Below, piece by piece: positions 56,421-64,000 of a DNA stretch of 64,000 nt (positions are counted from its first letter, which is position 1; each line of letters starts with the position of its first letter). Source of the DNA: G963668655 sp963668655 (GTDB taxonomy: Bacteria > Myxococcota_A > SURF-8). Position numbers and translations under genes: made by a program. The stretch is taken from NCBI GenBank assembly GCA_963668655.2, contig CAXXPQ010000001.1, forward strand, positions 434,001-498,000. Reading direction: 5' to 3'. The notes under the pieces were generated by a model. That model had not been told where the DNA came from. It saw nothing but the letters and a program-made list of their open reading frames with translations, and did not search any database.

Positions 56421-58114
56421 CAGGCTTCCTTCCCGGCGCGCTTCGAAAGCTCCTCTTCCTTCAGCATGCGCCGCAGCACCTTGCCCACCATGGATTTGGG
56501 CAGTTCGCCGCGAACCTCCACCTCCTTGGGAACCATGTAGGGCGTCAGGCGCTCCTTGCAGAAGGCGATCACGTCTTCCGCTGAAAGGCTCTCGCCCTCC
56601 TTGGCGACCACGTAAGCCTTGATGTACTCGCCCTTCTTGGGATGGGGCAGCCCCACGGCCACGGCGTCCACCACCTTGGGATGCTGGTAGAGCACCTCGT
56701 CGATCTCCCGGGGGAAGACGTTGAAGCCGCTGACGATGACGAGATCCTTTTTCCGGTCCACCACGCTGATGTAGCCGTCCGGATCCATGGTGCAGATGTC
56801 GCCGGTGTACAGCCAGCCGTCCCGCAAGGTTTTCTCCGTCTCCCTGGGGAGTCCGTAATATCCCAGCATGAGATCCGGACCGGACAGGAGCAGCTCGCCC
56901 TCCCGACCGGGCTCCACCTCCGTCACGCCGTCTTCCAGGTCCACGAGTCGCACGTCGATGTCCGGGAAGGGAATCCCCACGGTGCCGTTCTTTCGTTCGC
57001 CGTGCAGCGGATTGCAACAGATGGCGGTGACGATCTCGGTCAGGCCGTAGCCCTCGATGATGGGCGCGCCGGAAATCTCCTCGAATTCTTTCTGCACCTC
57101 GGCGGCCAGGGGCGCCGCGCCGCAGAACATGCCGCGCAGGCTGCGGATGTCGTATTTCCGGAAATCCGGATGCTCCTTCAGGGCCACGTACATGGTGGGA
57201 ACCCCGGCGAAGAACGTGGGGCGATGCTTCTGGATGGCCTTCAGCATCATCAAAGGATCGAAGCGCGGCAGAAGCACCACCCGTCCGCCCAACGAAAGCG
57301 GCGTGTGCAAACCCACCGACAACCCGAAGCCGTGGAAGGCGGGCAGAACCAGAAGAAAGGCGTCGTCCTCCCGCAGGTCGCCCCAACTGGCCACCTGCAC
57401 GCTGTTGGCCACGAGCGCGTAGTGCGACAGCATGATGCCTTTCGATACGCCCGTGGTGCCGCCGGAATAGATCAGCACGGCCAGGTCGTCGGGCTTGACG
57501 CCCAGGTCCGCGTAAGGCGGCGGATCCCGAAAGGTTTTCAGCAGATCCTTGAAAAGATGCGTCCGTCCGTCCTTTTCGATCTCGATCCTGGGGGCCTTCT
57601 GTTGGCGCAGCTTCAGCGGGAACAGCCAATTCAGGGGAAAGGGCATTTCGTCGGGTAGCCGGGCGTAGATGATGCGCTTCAGGTTGACCTGATTCTTGAT
57701 CTTGTTGACGCGAAACGAGAGCAGGTCCAGGGCGATCAGCGTCTCGGCCCCGCAGTCGTTGAACTTGTAGATCAGCTCGCGCTCCACGTTCAGGGGATTG
57801 GCCATCACGGCCACCGCGCCGATGCGGTGAATGGCGTAATAGGCCACAACGAACTGCGGGCAGTTGGGCAGAAGAAGAATGACCTTATCGCCCTTGCGCA
57901 CGCCCAGATCCCACAAGGCCCCGGCGAAGCGGTCCGCCTTGACCATAAGTTCCTCGTACGTGGTCTGTCTCCCGAAGAACTCCAGCGCCACCTTGTCCAT
58001 GGCCCCGACCGCGCCTTTCGAAAGGAACTCGTACATCGTCGTGCGCGGATACTCCAGCGTCTCGGGGACATAGGCATCGTAGTTTTTCTGCCAGAATCGT
58101 TCGCCCGGCGTCAT
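56420..58114 (-). CDS. Long-chain fatty acid-CoA ligase (AMP-binding)
   Basis: A 564-residue adenylate-forming enzyme. AMP-binding signature 'LIYSGGTTGVSKGIMLSH', 'GYGLTEIVTAICCNPLH' in place of the usual GYGxTE motif, 'GWLYTGDICTMDPDGYISVV', 'DRKKDLVIVSGFNVFPREID' (the FACS motif region) and the terminal Lys in 'LPKSMVGKVLRRML'. It activates a carboxylic acid to its CoA thioester; long-chain fatty acid is the likeliest. It has its own promoter and a strong GGAGG site, and a coupled lipoprotein gene follows. Confidence 0.94.
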   Translation of the reverse strand: MTPGERFWQKNYDAYVPETLEYPRTTMYEFLSKGAVGAMDKVALEFFGRQTTYEELMVKADRFAGALWDLGVRKGDKVILLLPNCPQFVVAYYAIHRIGAVAVMANPLNVERELIYKFNDCGAETLIALDLLSFRVNKIKNQVNLKRIIYARLPDEMPFPLNWLFPLKLRQQKAPRIEIEKDGRTHLFKDLLKTFRDPPPYADLGVKPDDLAVLIYSGGTTGVSKGIMLSHYALVANSVQVASWGDLREDDAFLLVLPAFHGFGLSVGLHTPLSLGGRVVLLPRFDPLMMLKAIQKHRPTFFAGVPTMYVALKEHPDFRKYDIRSLRGMFCGAAPLAAEVQKEFEEISGAPIIEGYGLTEIVTAICCNPLHGERKNGTVGIPFPDIDVRLVDLEDGVTEVEPGREGELLLSGPDLMLGYYGLPRETEKTLRDGWLYTGDICTMDPDGYISVVDRKKDLVIVSGFNVFPREIDEVLYQHPKVVDAVAVGLPHPKKGEYIKAYVVAKEGESLSAEDVIAFCKERLTPYMVPKEVEVRGELPKSMVGKVLRRMLKEEELSKRAGKEA

Positions 58115-58149
58115 GTTCGCCTCCTGGGTGCGAGAAAGTGATGGCCCTC

Positions 58150-58178
58150 AGTTTACCCGACGGCGCGGGATTTCGAAA
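58150..58178 (-). promoter_or_regulatory. Putative promoter of the fatty acid-CoA ligase gene
   Basis: On the minus strand TTTCGA (58178-58173) and TAAACT (58155-58150) are spaced by 17 bases, about 36 bases before the ATG at 58114. Confidence 0.45.
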
Positions 58179-58229
58179 GTCGATTTCTTTCGACATTCGT
58201 GTGACCCGCCCGGGGCGTGGATCGTCCAC

Positions 58230-58273
58230 GAAAAACAAACGACCCGCCGCGATTCGATGAATCGGACGGGTCG
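58230..58273 (-). terminator. Rho-independent terminator after the outer-membrane protein gene
   Basis: On the minus strand CGACCCG and CGGGTCG enclose an inner partial stem (GATTCATCGAATC) and are followed by TTTGTTTTTCG. It ends the transcript of the C45-like and outer-membrane genes, before the ligase promoter. Confidence 0.8.
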
Positions 58274-58306
58274 CCGGACATGCGAATCCGGTCTCTTTCC
58301 CGGCGG

Positions 58307-59557
58307 TTACCAGAACTTCATCAGCAACTGAATCCCGGCGGTGACCACGTCCGCCGCGCGGGTGTTCTTGCCGGGGATCAGGCTCAACGTGCGCCCGCCG
58401 ACGTAAAGCTGCAACGGCGCGCCCAGGCGCAGGAAACTGAAGGTGACCTGTCCGGCGAGCTGGTTTCGATATCCCGGTTTCCACAATTTTTCCTGCTTGT
58501 AGTCCCACGCGGCGTTGTTCGAGGACCACTGGGATTGTTGCAGGTGGATGAAGGTGTAGCGCAGGTAAAAGGAAATGATGGGCGGGAAGTTTTTCGCCTT
58601 GGAGGCGTCTCCCTTGGTGATCCAGGTGCCCCAGGCCGGGCCGTAATAGGGCACCACGTCCGTCTGGAAGGAGAAGCCGGAGAAATCCCCGGGATTCACG
58701 TCGTAATGCTTTCCCACGTAGGGTTCGTAGTTCAGCAGCAGCGGATGCTTCTCGCCCGTCGAGGTGGTGTAGGCGCGGGAGAAGAACGTTTCGTAAAACA
58801 GGTCCAGGCCCAGGCGCAGCCGCCCGTCGAGCTGTTCCTTGAAGGTCTTGTCGAAACTGACGTGGACGGCCAGATCGCCCATGGTCTGCAAGTCCCACAT
58901 GGTGGTTCCGGTGGAAACGATCTCTTCCGGATCGGGATGCTTGCCGGTGGGAATGGCGCCCATGACGGACAGCGCGCCGGCCACCTCGGCGGTCTTGAAG
59001 GCTTCGATCCAGTCCGTCCAGCGCAGCCGCACGCCGGGCACCAGATCGGAGATCTGCCCCCGGTTGCCGGTCCAGGTTTTGGGTTTCGTCTGGCCCATGC
59101 TTTCGGCCCAGGCCCAGAAGTCGTCTCCGCTGTAGGGCCGCCCGAGCTGCTGCATGTAGTCGCCGGATTCCCATTTCAGGTTCGGATCGACCTTGCTGTA
59201 CAGCACCACGGGAACGCCAAGCCCCAGGGAAAGGTTGTCCAGAATGCCGTACTGCAACTGGCTGATAAGCAGGATGAACTGGGCCTTGGGTTTGGGCGTG
59301 AGCACGCCCTGCTTACCTCCGCCGGGTTCGTAGCGTTCCAGTTCGTCGATGAGCGGCGCGGAATCGCCGCTGTTGTTCCAGCGCTTGCTGACCCAGGAAT
59401 GGACGTAGGCTTCGTCCAGAAGAAAGGTTCCCTGGGGCAGCGTCTCGGTAAATCCGGCCGAAGCCGGAAGCGACCAGAGGACCGACAGCAGACCGAGGGC
59501 CAGGACGAAGGCGGATAGGAAACGGCGGCAAAGGACGTGCGCTTCGGCTTTTCTCAT
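58307..59557 (-). CDS. Exported outer-membrane channel-like protein
   Basis: A 416-residue protein starting with ATG in an overlap (ATGA) with the upstream gene, GGAGG seven bases before it. Signal peptide 'FVLALGLLSVLWSLPASA'. The mature sequence has many amphipathic strands with aromatic belts ('FILLISQLQYGILDNLSLGL', 'ISFYLRYTFIHLQQSQWS') and ends in '(V)TAGIQLLMKFW', with a terminal Phe-Trp typical of barrels. It resembles transporters annotated as outer-membrane phenol/MetA-pathway-like or DUF3187-like proteins, but I cannot name the family. It is coupled to the C45-like lipoprotein and followed by a terminator. Confidence 0.7.
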   Translation of the reverse strand: MRKAEAHVLCRRFLSAFVLALGLLSVLWSLPASAGFTETLPQGTFLLDEAYVHSWVSKRWNNSGDSAPLIDELERYEPGGGKQGVLTPKPKAQFILLISQLQYGILDNLSLGLGVPVVLYSKVDPNLKWESGDYMQQLGRPYSGDDFWAWAESMGQTKPKTWTGNRGQISDLVPGVRLRWTDWIEAFKTAEVAGALSVMGAIPTGKHPDPEEIVSTGTTMWDLQTMGDLAVHVSFDKTFKEQLDGRLRLGLDLFYETFFSRAYTTSTGEKHPLLLNYEPYVGKHYDVNPGDFSGFSFQTDVVPYYGPAWGTWITKGDASKAKNFPPIISFYLRYTFIHLQQSQWSSNNAAWDYKQEKLWKPGYRNQLAGQVTFSFLRLGAPLQLYVGGRTLSLIPGKNTRAADVVTAGIQLLMKFW

Positions 59558-61863
59558 TGGGCGTCCTCCTTTTCCAGTCCGCCCCGTTTTACGGCGGCCT
59601 TCAGATCGAGAGGAACGAAGGGCTGATCCGTGGCCGGAATGCCCCCCATGGCCCAGTGCAGGATTCCCCGGGCCGGTTCGAAGACCACCGCCAGCATGGA
59701 ATCCCGCGTGTCCACCAGGTCGGGCGTGCGCAGGATCTCGATGGCCGTGTCCACGTCGATGGATCCCTGCCGCTTCTCGATTTCCTCGCCCAGAAGGTAG
59801 TAGGAACGCAGGGAACGGAAGTAAAACCCGGACCATTCCCGCTGGGTTCCGGGCGACAGGTTCTGCATGATGGAGTTATCGCCGATGTCCTTCAGGTTTT
59901 TCTGGTTGTGGCTGGCCATGAACAGATCGTCCGGCCCCACGCTGGCGTACATCCGCCCGAAGGCGTCCCGGTTCAGGGGATCGTCGGGGTCCGGGGTATA
60001 GGAATAGAAGCCGTCCCGGTCCTCGGCCGGCAGGGCGACCTCTTCGGTGCTCTGGACTGCGCCGTCCACCTCCAGTCCCATCAGTCCGCCGTCCGCGTCC
60101 GCCAGAAGAATGTTCCAGCCGTAGCTCTGGGGGAGTTCGTAGATGTAATCCCGGCCTTCCTCCACTTTGGAGAATCGGCGCAGGGCCTCCCGCATCATGA
60201 TGCCCACCGGCATGCCGGTGACCTGAAGCCGGACTTCCGCCAGCACCTCCGCCAGCCCGATGAGGTTCGGATTGAGCAGCAGTTTCCGTAGGTTGTCCGG
60301 ATTCAGGATTTCCAGAAGCGCGTGGCCCACCAGGGGGTTGTCCAGGGTGTCCGAGTTGTTGATGGCGTAGGACAGGCCCGTGTCGTTCATGCCGGCGAAG
60401 CCCCAGACCACGCCCGCCCAGGTCAGGATGGCGAAGGGATGCCCGTCTTCCGGTTCCTCCACCACGATCAGGCTGTGTTCGTGCACCATGTCGGAATCCA
60501 GCAAAGCGTAATGATGGGCCAGGATGGGGTTGCCGTCCGGCGTGGCGGTGTTGCGCGCGCCGAAGGCTATGGAAGGCGGCTGGGCGCGATTGTTGCGCTC
60601 GCCCTTGTTGGGCACCTCGTACAGTTTGTTCCCCGTCCCGTGCTTCTTGGCGAAACCCGCCGTGGTGAAGACCAGCCGCTCGTCCCGCATGTAGCGATTG
60701 TGGTAAGGCTCCGGGCTGTAAATGGGTGACTGGTCGCCCACCTGGATCAGGAGCGCCACGGTCTCCGCCTTGGGGAAGCCTCCGGGCGGGGTGAAGCGCA
60801 CCGACAGATGCGTGCGTTTTTCCCCCTCGAATTCCTCCATCTGAAAGATGCAGCCGCCGTCGTCCGCCTTCAGCAGGCAGCCGTCCGCGGGCAGGTTTTC
60901 CGGATCGCAGCCCTCGGGCACTTCGAACTGGGTGGTGTTCATCTGGATACGGATGGAACAGGGATTGACCAGCCCCGGATCGAGCGACTGCACGCATTCG
61001 TCCACCAGGCATTCCCGCGCCACCCGGGGAACCAGGCATTCCAGGGCGACGTCGTTCATGCTCTCGCGGTAGATGGAGCGGTCGTTCTTGTTCGCGTCGA
61101 GCACGCAGTCCATGTTCACGCAGGCGGGATCCATGCCTTTGTCCGCGAAGGGCTCCACGTTGCGCGGATCGATGCAGGAGGCGCCGGCCAGTTCGGGATC
61201 GGCCAGGACGATCTCGAAGGTGCTGTCGGCGGGGATCTCCAGGAAGGTGGCGTTGGGGGAGGATTCGTAGGCGTCGGTCCAGCCCTCGCCTTCCTCGTCC
61301 GTCTCCCCGTCGTCGTCGTTGTCTGCGCCGTCCGACTCGGCCGCTCCCTTGAAGCCCAGTCCGACCACGTAGGGCGTCTGGATGCCCTGGATGAAGTTGA
61401 CGATGGCCCGGAAACCCATCATGGTGTCGAAGAAGGTGTTCAGAACCAGCACGTCGTCGTACGGCAGTCCGGATCCGTCCGCGATGCCGTGCATTTCCTC
61501 GATGACGGACTCCGGCAGAAACTCTTCCTCCAGTTTCTGCCCGCTTTCCAGGAGCATTTGATAGGAAAACTTTCCGTCCATGAATTCGGGCCGCAGATAG
61601 ACGGTCAGCACCGGCGCGATGCTCATCTGCTCCCGGTTCAGATAGGGGACGATGCTGGTGGTCAGAAGCCGCGTGAAAAGCGATTTGATGGTGCTTTCGT
61701 GCCGTTCGCCGATCTGGAACCCCCGTTCGTAGGGCGTTCCCTTGACGTAAATGAGCTTGGTGTAATCCGGCTCCTTGACGGCTTCGCAGGACAGGCCGAG
61801 CAGCGCGGCAAGGAGCAGGGCGGCTGCGATCGACCGGCGGATCAGGCGGTGGTTGATTTTCAC
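59554..61863 (-). CDS. C45-like (acyltransferase/Ntn-hydrolase type) exported lipoprotein with large insertion
   Basis: A 769-residue protein starting at GTG with GGAGG nine bases upstream and a lipoprotein signal (LLGLSC, Cys near 26). N-terminal 'VKGTPYERGFQIGERH', 'ESVIEEMHGIADGSGLPYDD' and 'VLVLNTFFDTMMGF' are the start of acyl-CoA:6-aminopenicillanate acyltransferase (C45)-like proteins. An acidic Cys-rich insertion of about 250 residues follows (about 170-420). The catalytic half then resumes with 'SIAFGARNTATPDGNPILAH', 'VVWGFAGMNDTGLSYAINNS' and 'GWNILLADADGGLMGLEVDG'. The nucleophile Cys expected in the 'CTSFAATGxATxDG' position is Ser here. Usual length is about 350-400. The target is unknown. 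Confidence 0.75.
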   Translation of the reverse strand: MKINHRLIRRSIAAALLLAALLGLSCEAVKEPDYTKLIYVKGTPYERGFQIGERHESTIKSLFTRLLTTSIVPYLNREQMSIAPVLTVYLRPEFMDGKFSYQMLLESGQKLEEEFLPESVIEEMHGIADGSGLPYDDVLVLNTFFDTMMGFRAIVNFIQGIQTPYVVGLGFKGAAESDGADNDDDGETDEEGEGWTDAYESSPNATFLEIPADSTFEIVLADPELAGASCIDPRNVEPFADKGMDPACVNMDCVLDANKNDRSIYRESMNDVALECLVPRVARECLVDECVQSLDPGLVNPCSIRIQMNTTQFEVPEGCDPENLPADGCLLKADDGGCIFQMEEFEGEKRTHLSVRFTPPGGFPKAETVALLIQVGDQSPIYSPEPYHNRYMRDERLVFTTAGFAKKHGTGNKLYEVPNKGERNNRAQPPSIAFGARNTATPDGNPILAHHYALLDSDMVHEHSLIVVEEPEDGHPFAILTWAGVVWGFAGMNDTGLSYAINNSDTLDNPLVGHALLEILNPDNLRKLLLNPNLIGLAEVLAEVRLQVTGMPVGIMMREALRRFSKVEEGRDYIYELPQSYGWNILLADADGGLMGLEVDGAVQSTEEVALPAEDRDGFYSYTPDPDDPLNRDAFGRMYASVGPDDLFMASHNQKNLKDIGDNSIMQNLSPGTQREWSGFYFRSLRSYYLLGEEIEKRQGSIDVDTAIEILRTPDLVDTRDSMLAVVFEPARGILHWAMGGIPATDQPFVPLDLKAAVKRGGLEKEDAQ

Positions 61864-62270
61864 GTCGGCACCCTCCGGAAAAAGGACGACTTACAATTAC
61901 TTTTCAAAGCCAGCGGTTCTACGGGCATCGGACGACTGCCCCGGGGAAGCGTCCATTCTGTGATTTTCGGAAAAAATGTTGAATTTTAGGGTCTGGCACC
62001 GGGATGAATGTACTGCATCCGTGCGAAAATGTCAATTTTCGTTCAAACGGAAGGCGGACGGAGAAACGGGCGGGAGCGTTTCGCTGCCGATTGGGTCGCT
62101 ATTCCACGGGTTACCGGTTGCTTTTCGCGATGGCTCAACCGCTCATGGCGAGTGGTTTCGCGAAGCGAAATGGGTTCGATCCACGGGCGGCCTGTCCCCC
62201 GATAAACCGCCCTGCGGGCGGCACTCGGGATGAGCGCCTTTTCATCGCGGACTTCAAATAAGAACCCGGC
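61864..62270. other. 407-bp intergenic region with a repeat
   Basis: No convincing ORF. The part nearest the C45-like gene has only its ribosome site. A GC-poor stretch (61890-62060) shows nothing recognisable. The right half is the family 2 repeat. The gene to the right (62271-62558) ends at 62271. Confidence 0.6.
62104..62262 (+). repeat. Copy of dispersed repeat family 2, longest copy
   Basis: This copy contains TTTCGCGAAGCGAAA (62157-62170, nearly palindromic), GGGTTCGATCCACGGGCGG, the hairpin CCGCCCTGCGGGCGG, and CTCGGGATGAGCGCCTTTTC. The same blocks in the same order occur at 46197-46335 (minus) and, for the left half, at 31036-31130. It is intergenic in all three places. Confidence 0.75.
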
Positions 62271-62558
62271 TTACTCCTCTTTCTTCGAGGATTTGGAGGC
62301 GTATTTTCCCCAGTGGGTGAAGCTGCTCGCCGGGGGACAGACCTTCACGGGGACGTTGTAGAAGGTGCGCCCGTCCACGGAAATGGTCTTGCGCTCGATG
62401 CGGTAGGGGTCCGCCCGCTTGATGGGCTTTTCGAACAGGAAGGTCTTCTGGCGGCCCCTGCGGCCCCGGATCCAGAAACCGGCCACGCGCCCGCAACCGT
62501 CCTCCACCACGCCGCGCTCCTTGAGGATCAGATCCTCGTTTTCGTTCTCTTTTTTCAT
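62271..62558 (-). CDS. Small basic protein of unknown function
   Basis: A 95-residue protein. The ATG at 62558 follows GGAGG by seven bases and overlaps the DJ-1/PfpI stop (ATGA). The sequence is charged ('MKKENENEDLILKERGVVED'), with an RxRGRRGRQ basic stretch ('FWIRGRRGRQKTFLFEKPIK') and an end rich in Lys ('SFTHWGKYASKSSKKEE'). No domain recognised. It is coupled to the DJ-1 gene and may be a binding partner. Confidence 0.65.
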   Translation of the reverse strand: MKKENENEDLILKERGVVEDGCGRVAGFWIRGRRGRQKTFLFEKPIKRADPYRIERKTISVDGRTFYNVPVKVCPPASSFTHWGKYASKSSKKEE

Positions 62559-63067
62559 GGCCTGTCCTCCAGCCAATGCAGAATGGCCTTCATGAAAGCG
62601 GGAAGATCGTCCGGGTGGCGGCTGCTGATGAGGTTTCCGTCCGTCACCACGGACTCGTCCACCCAGGCGGCCCCGGCGTTCTCCAGATCGTCACGGATGG
62701 CGTAAAACCCCGTCATTTTACGGCCTTGAAGGATTCTGGCGCTGGCGAGAACCCAACCTCCGTGGCAGATCACCGCCACCAGTTTTCCTTGCCTGTCGGT
62801 CTCGGCCACAAGTTTCGCGGCGTAGGGCTCCCGGCGCATGAAATCCGGCGCCCAACCGCCCGGAACGAGCACGCCGTCGAAGTCCTCGGCGCTCGCCTCG
62901 CGGATGTCGGCGGTGCAGCGGATGGGATAGCCGTATTTCCCGGTCAGTTCCTCCCGGGGACCGGCCAGGACGGCCTCGTGCCCGGCTTCCAGCAGTCTAT
63001 AGTAAGGATACAGAACCTCCAGATCCTGGAAATCCTGGTCGCAGAGTATACAGATCCTTCGCCCCAT
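62555..63067 (-). CDS. DJ-1/PfpI family protein
   Basis: A 170-residue protein of the class I amidotransferase-like superfamily. It starts 'MGRRICILCDQDFQDLEVLY', where the DJ-1-type acidic Glu lies in 'FQDLEV'. The nucleophile elbow is 'AVICHGGWVLASARIL' (Cys-His), and 'VLVPGGWAPDFMRRE' precedes it. Members are intracellular proteases, glyoxalases or chaperones; sequence alone cannot tell which. The small 95-residue gene overlaps its end. Confidence 0.9.
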   Translation of the reverse strand: MGRRICILCDQDFQDLEVLYPYYRLLEAGHEAVLAGPREELTGKYGYPIRCTADIREASAEDFDGVLVPGGWAPDFMRREPYAAKLVAETDRQGKLVAVICHGGWVLASARILQGRKMTGFYAIRDDLENAGAAWVDESVVTDGNLISSRHPDDLPAFMKAILHWLEDRP

Positions 63068-63118
63068 GGCGCCACCCCTCCCGCTCGGTATCGTTTCGGC
63101 GTCCGACTCAGCTTCAGT

Positions 63119-64000
63119 TTACCTGGCCGCGTTGGTGATTGTCAAGGTGTACGATCCCCATTCGTCGCTGTCCACGCCGTCCACCACCACGTACCATACC
63201 GAGGGAGGCGAATCGGTGAAATTGAAGGTGACGGACTCGTCGGTGGAATAATAGCTGTCGTCGCCCAGGCAGAGCGAGGGCGAATTGCTGCATGGCCCGC
63301 GCACGGTGATGACGGCGTCGAAATTGCTGTCCACGGTGAAGGTCAGCGGAGTGCTGTTTCCCGCACGGAATTCGAAGACCTGCTCGGGACCGCTCGCCGT
63401 GCTCAAGGATCCGCCGTCCACCGCCGAACAGCCGGTCAGACCCAGGAGATTGTCCATGGGGCCGGTGTTGCCGTTGTAGGTGAAGGGGATCGAGGGCACC
63501 GGGATGGGCGCCTGGCAGGTTCCGGCCGTCTGCCCGCAGTCCGCCGCGTCCCATCCGCAGGTTCCGTCGCAGTTGCAGGCGCTGTTTCCGGACTGGTTGC
63601 AGCTGTTGGCCGGGGTACAGCAGGTGTCCGTTCCCGTATAACCCGAACAGAAGGTGTTTTCCCCGGAACAGTAGCAGACGTCGTGACCGGCGCTCGAACT
63701 GGCGGCGCATTGGGTGGTTTCCAGGTATCCGGCGTCCCGGCAGACCGCCAGGCAGGATTCCACGTGCTTCTGGCCGTTTTCACAGACGCACAGGTCCGAG
63801 CCCACGCAGGTCAGGTCGTAGGTGGATTCGTCGCAGGCGCCGCTGCATTCGGAGGGCGCGTCGCCGTCGGTGGCTTCGTCTCCGTCCGTTTCATCGCCGT
63901 CGGTTTCATCGCCGTCGGTGCTCTCGTCGCCGTCCGTGATTCCGCAGTCTACGTTGTCCCAGGCGCAGGCCATGGCGCAGTCGCAGGCGCCGTTGCCGTC
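63119..64000 (-). CDS. Cys-rich surface protein with repeated modules, partial (N-terminus beyond right edge)
   Basis: The frame is open to the window edge (about 293 residues visible) and the N-terminus is missing. Visible parts in order: a Cys-rich module ('GNGACDCAMACAWDNVDCG'), an acidic TDGDETDGDETDGD linker, a second Cys-rich region ('CSGACDESTYDLTC', 'CENGQKHVESC') and a second copy of the first module ('GNSACNCDGTCGWDAADCG'). A beta-sandwich-like C-terminal domain with 'VFEFRAGNSTPLTFTVDSNF' and 'WYVVVDGVDSDEWGSYTLTI' follows, similar to bacterial pre-peptidase C-terminal (PPC) domains. It is probably an exported or cell-surface protein. Function unknown. Confidence 0.8.
   Translation of the reverse strand, partial: DGNGACDCAMACAWDNVDCGITDGDESTDGDETDGDETDGDEATDGDAPSECSGACDESTYDLTCVGSDLCVCENGQKHVESCLAVCRDAGYLETTQCAASSSAGHDVCYCSGENTFCSGYTGTDTCCTPANSCNQSGNSACNCDGTCGWDAADCGQTAGTCQAPIPVPSIPFTYNGNTGPMDNLLGLTGCSAVDGGSLSTASGPEQVFEFRAGNSTPLTFTVDSNFDAVITVRGPCSNSPSLCLGDDSYYSTDESVTFNFTDSPPSVWYVVVDGVDSDEWGSYTLTITNAAR

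Noticed and set aside
1..64000. CRISPR arrays, rRNA operons, prophage and origin-like DnaA box clusters
   Set aside because: No regularly spaced direct repeats, rRNA blocks, phage structural genes or clusters of DnaA boxes were seen when reading both strands by eye.

Overview
The window is a GC-rich (roughly 60% by eye), densely coded bacterial chromosome segment. Many genes overlap by ATGA or GTGA and most have good Shine-Dalgarno sequences. The organism looks like a Gram-negative, probably delta-proteobacterial-grade or related candidate-phylum lineage. The basis is several lipoprotein and Tat signals, outer-membrane-barrel-like proteins, a PxxKW-type small cysteine protein, KorA/KorB ferredoxin oxidoreductase, an AmmeMemoRadiSam locus, and surface lipoproteins with Asp-Gly-Asp linkers and Cys-rich modules. 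I cannot name the species. No rRNA, complete tRNA, CRISPR array or prophage was seen.

Layout. 1-3426 (minus): asnS, a zinc-ribbon membrane protein, a hotdog thioesterase and a CHASE2 sensor protein cut by the left edge. 3571-7464: a DUF4349 lipoprotein divergent from a TPR/membrane/HAMP class III nucleotide cyclase, then a small Cys-rich lipoprotein behind a decamer tandem repeat. 7477-11511: a DUF4845-like protein and a Tat-DUF4159 / von Willebrand-like membrane protein pair with a small membrane partner. 11580-15481: rplM-rpsI with promoter and terminator, then korA-korB. 15530-22153 (plus): a tightly coupled five-gene run of a class A penicillin-binding protein, a lipoprotein, a family-5 solute-binding protein, a sensor-like membrane protein and a PAP2 phosphatase.

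22166-28732 (minus) is the most interesting block. A consensus promoter drives a probably leaderless six-gene operon: an FMN-binding/ferredoxin-type membrane protein, a 72-residue membrane protein, the AmmeMemoRadiSam radical SAM enzyme, a 66-residue Tat-signal protein, a lipoprotein fusing Memo (protein B) to AMMECR1 (protein A), and a membrane spermidine-synthase-like protein. The two small proteins are otherwise unrelated, but both end in the same SDxPARHF motif. This suggests a membrane or periplasmic modification or redox system whose targets may be encoded in the operon.

28815-38244: an acidic-linker lipoprotein; a 1.2 kb ISAs1-like insertion sequence with perfect 17-bp ends and a perfect 10-bp target duplication but a frameshifted transposase; an SDR; a TVP38-like protein; a PxxKW-type protein; a 1002-residue S41 protease; and a sigma factor/FecR pair. 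38692-47587: a tail-anchored protein with a CcdA-TlpA fusion, murB, pdxS-pdxT, a DEAD-box helicase and a THUMP methyltransferase. 47716-50976: cheW and a large chemotaxis receptor. 50977-52139 is a gene-poor, AT-rich gap. 52140-64000: a sodium/solute symporter with a small partner, cell-envelope proteins, an acyl-CoA synthetase, an Ntn-hydrolase-like lipoprotein with an outer-membrane partner, a DJ-1/PfpI protein, and a Cys-rich surface protein cut by the right edge. Two dispersed repeat families lie in the intergenic spaces.
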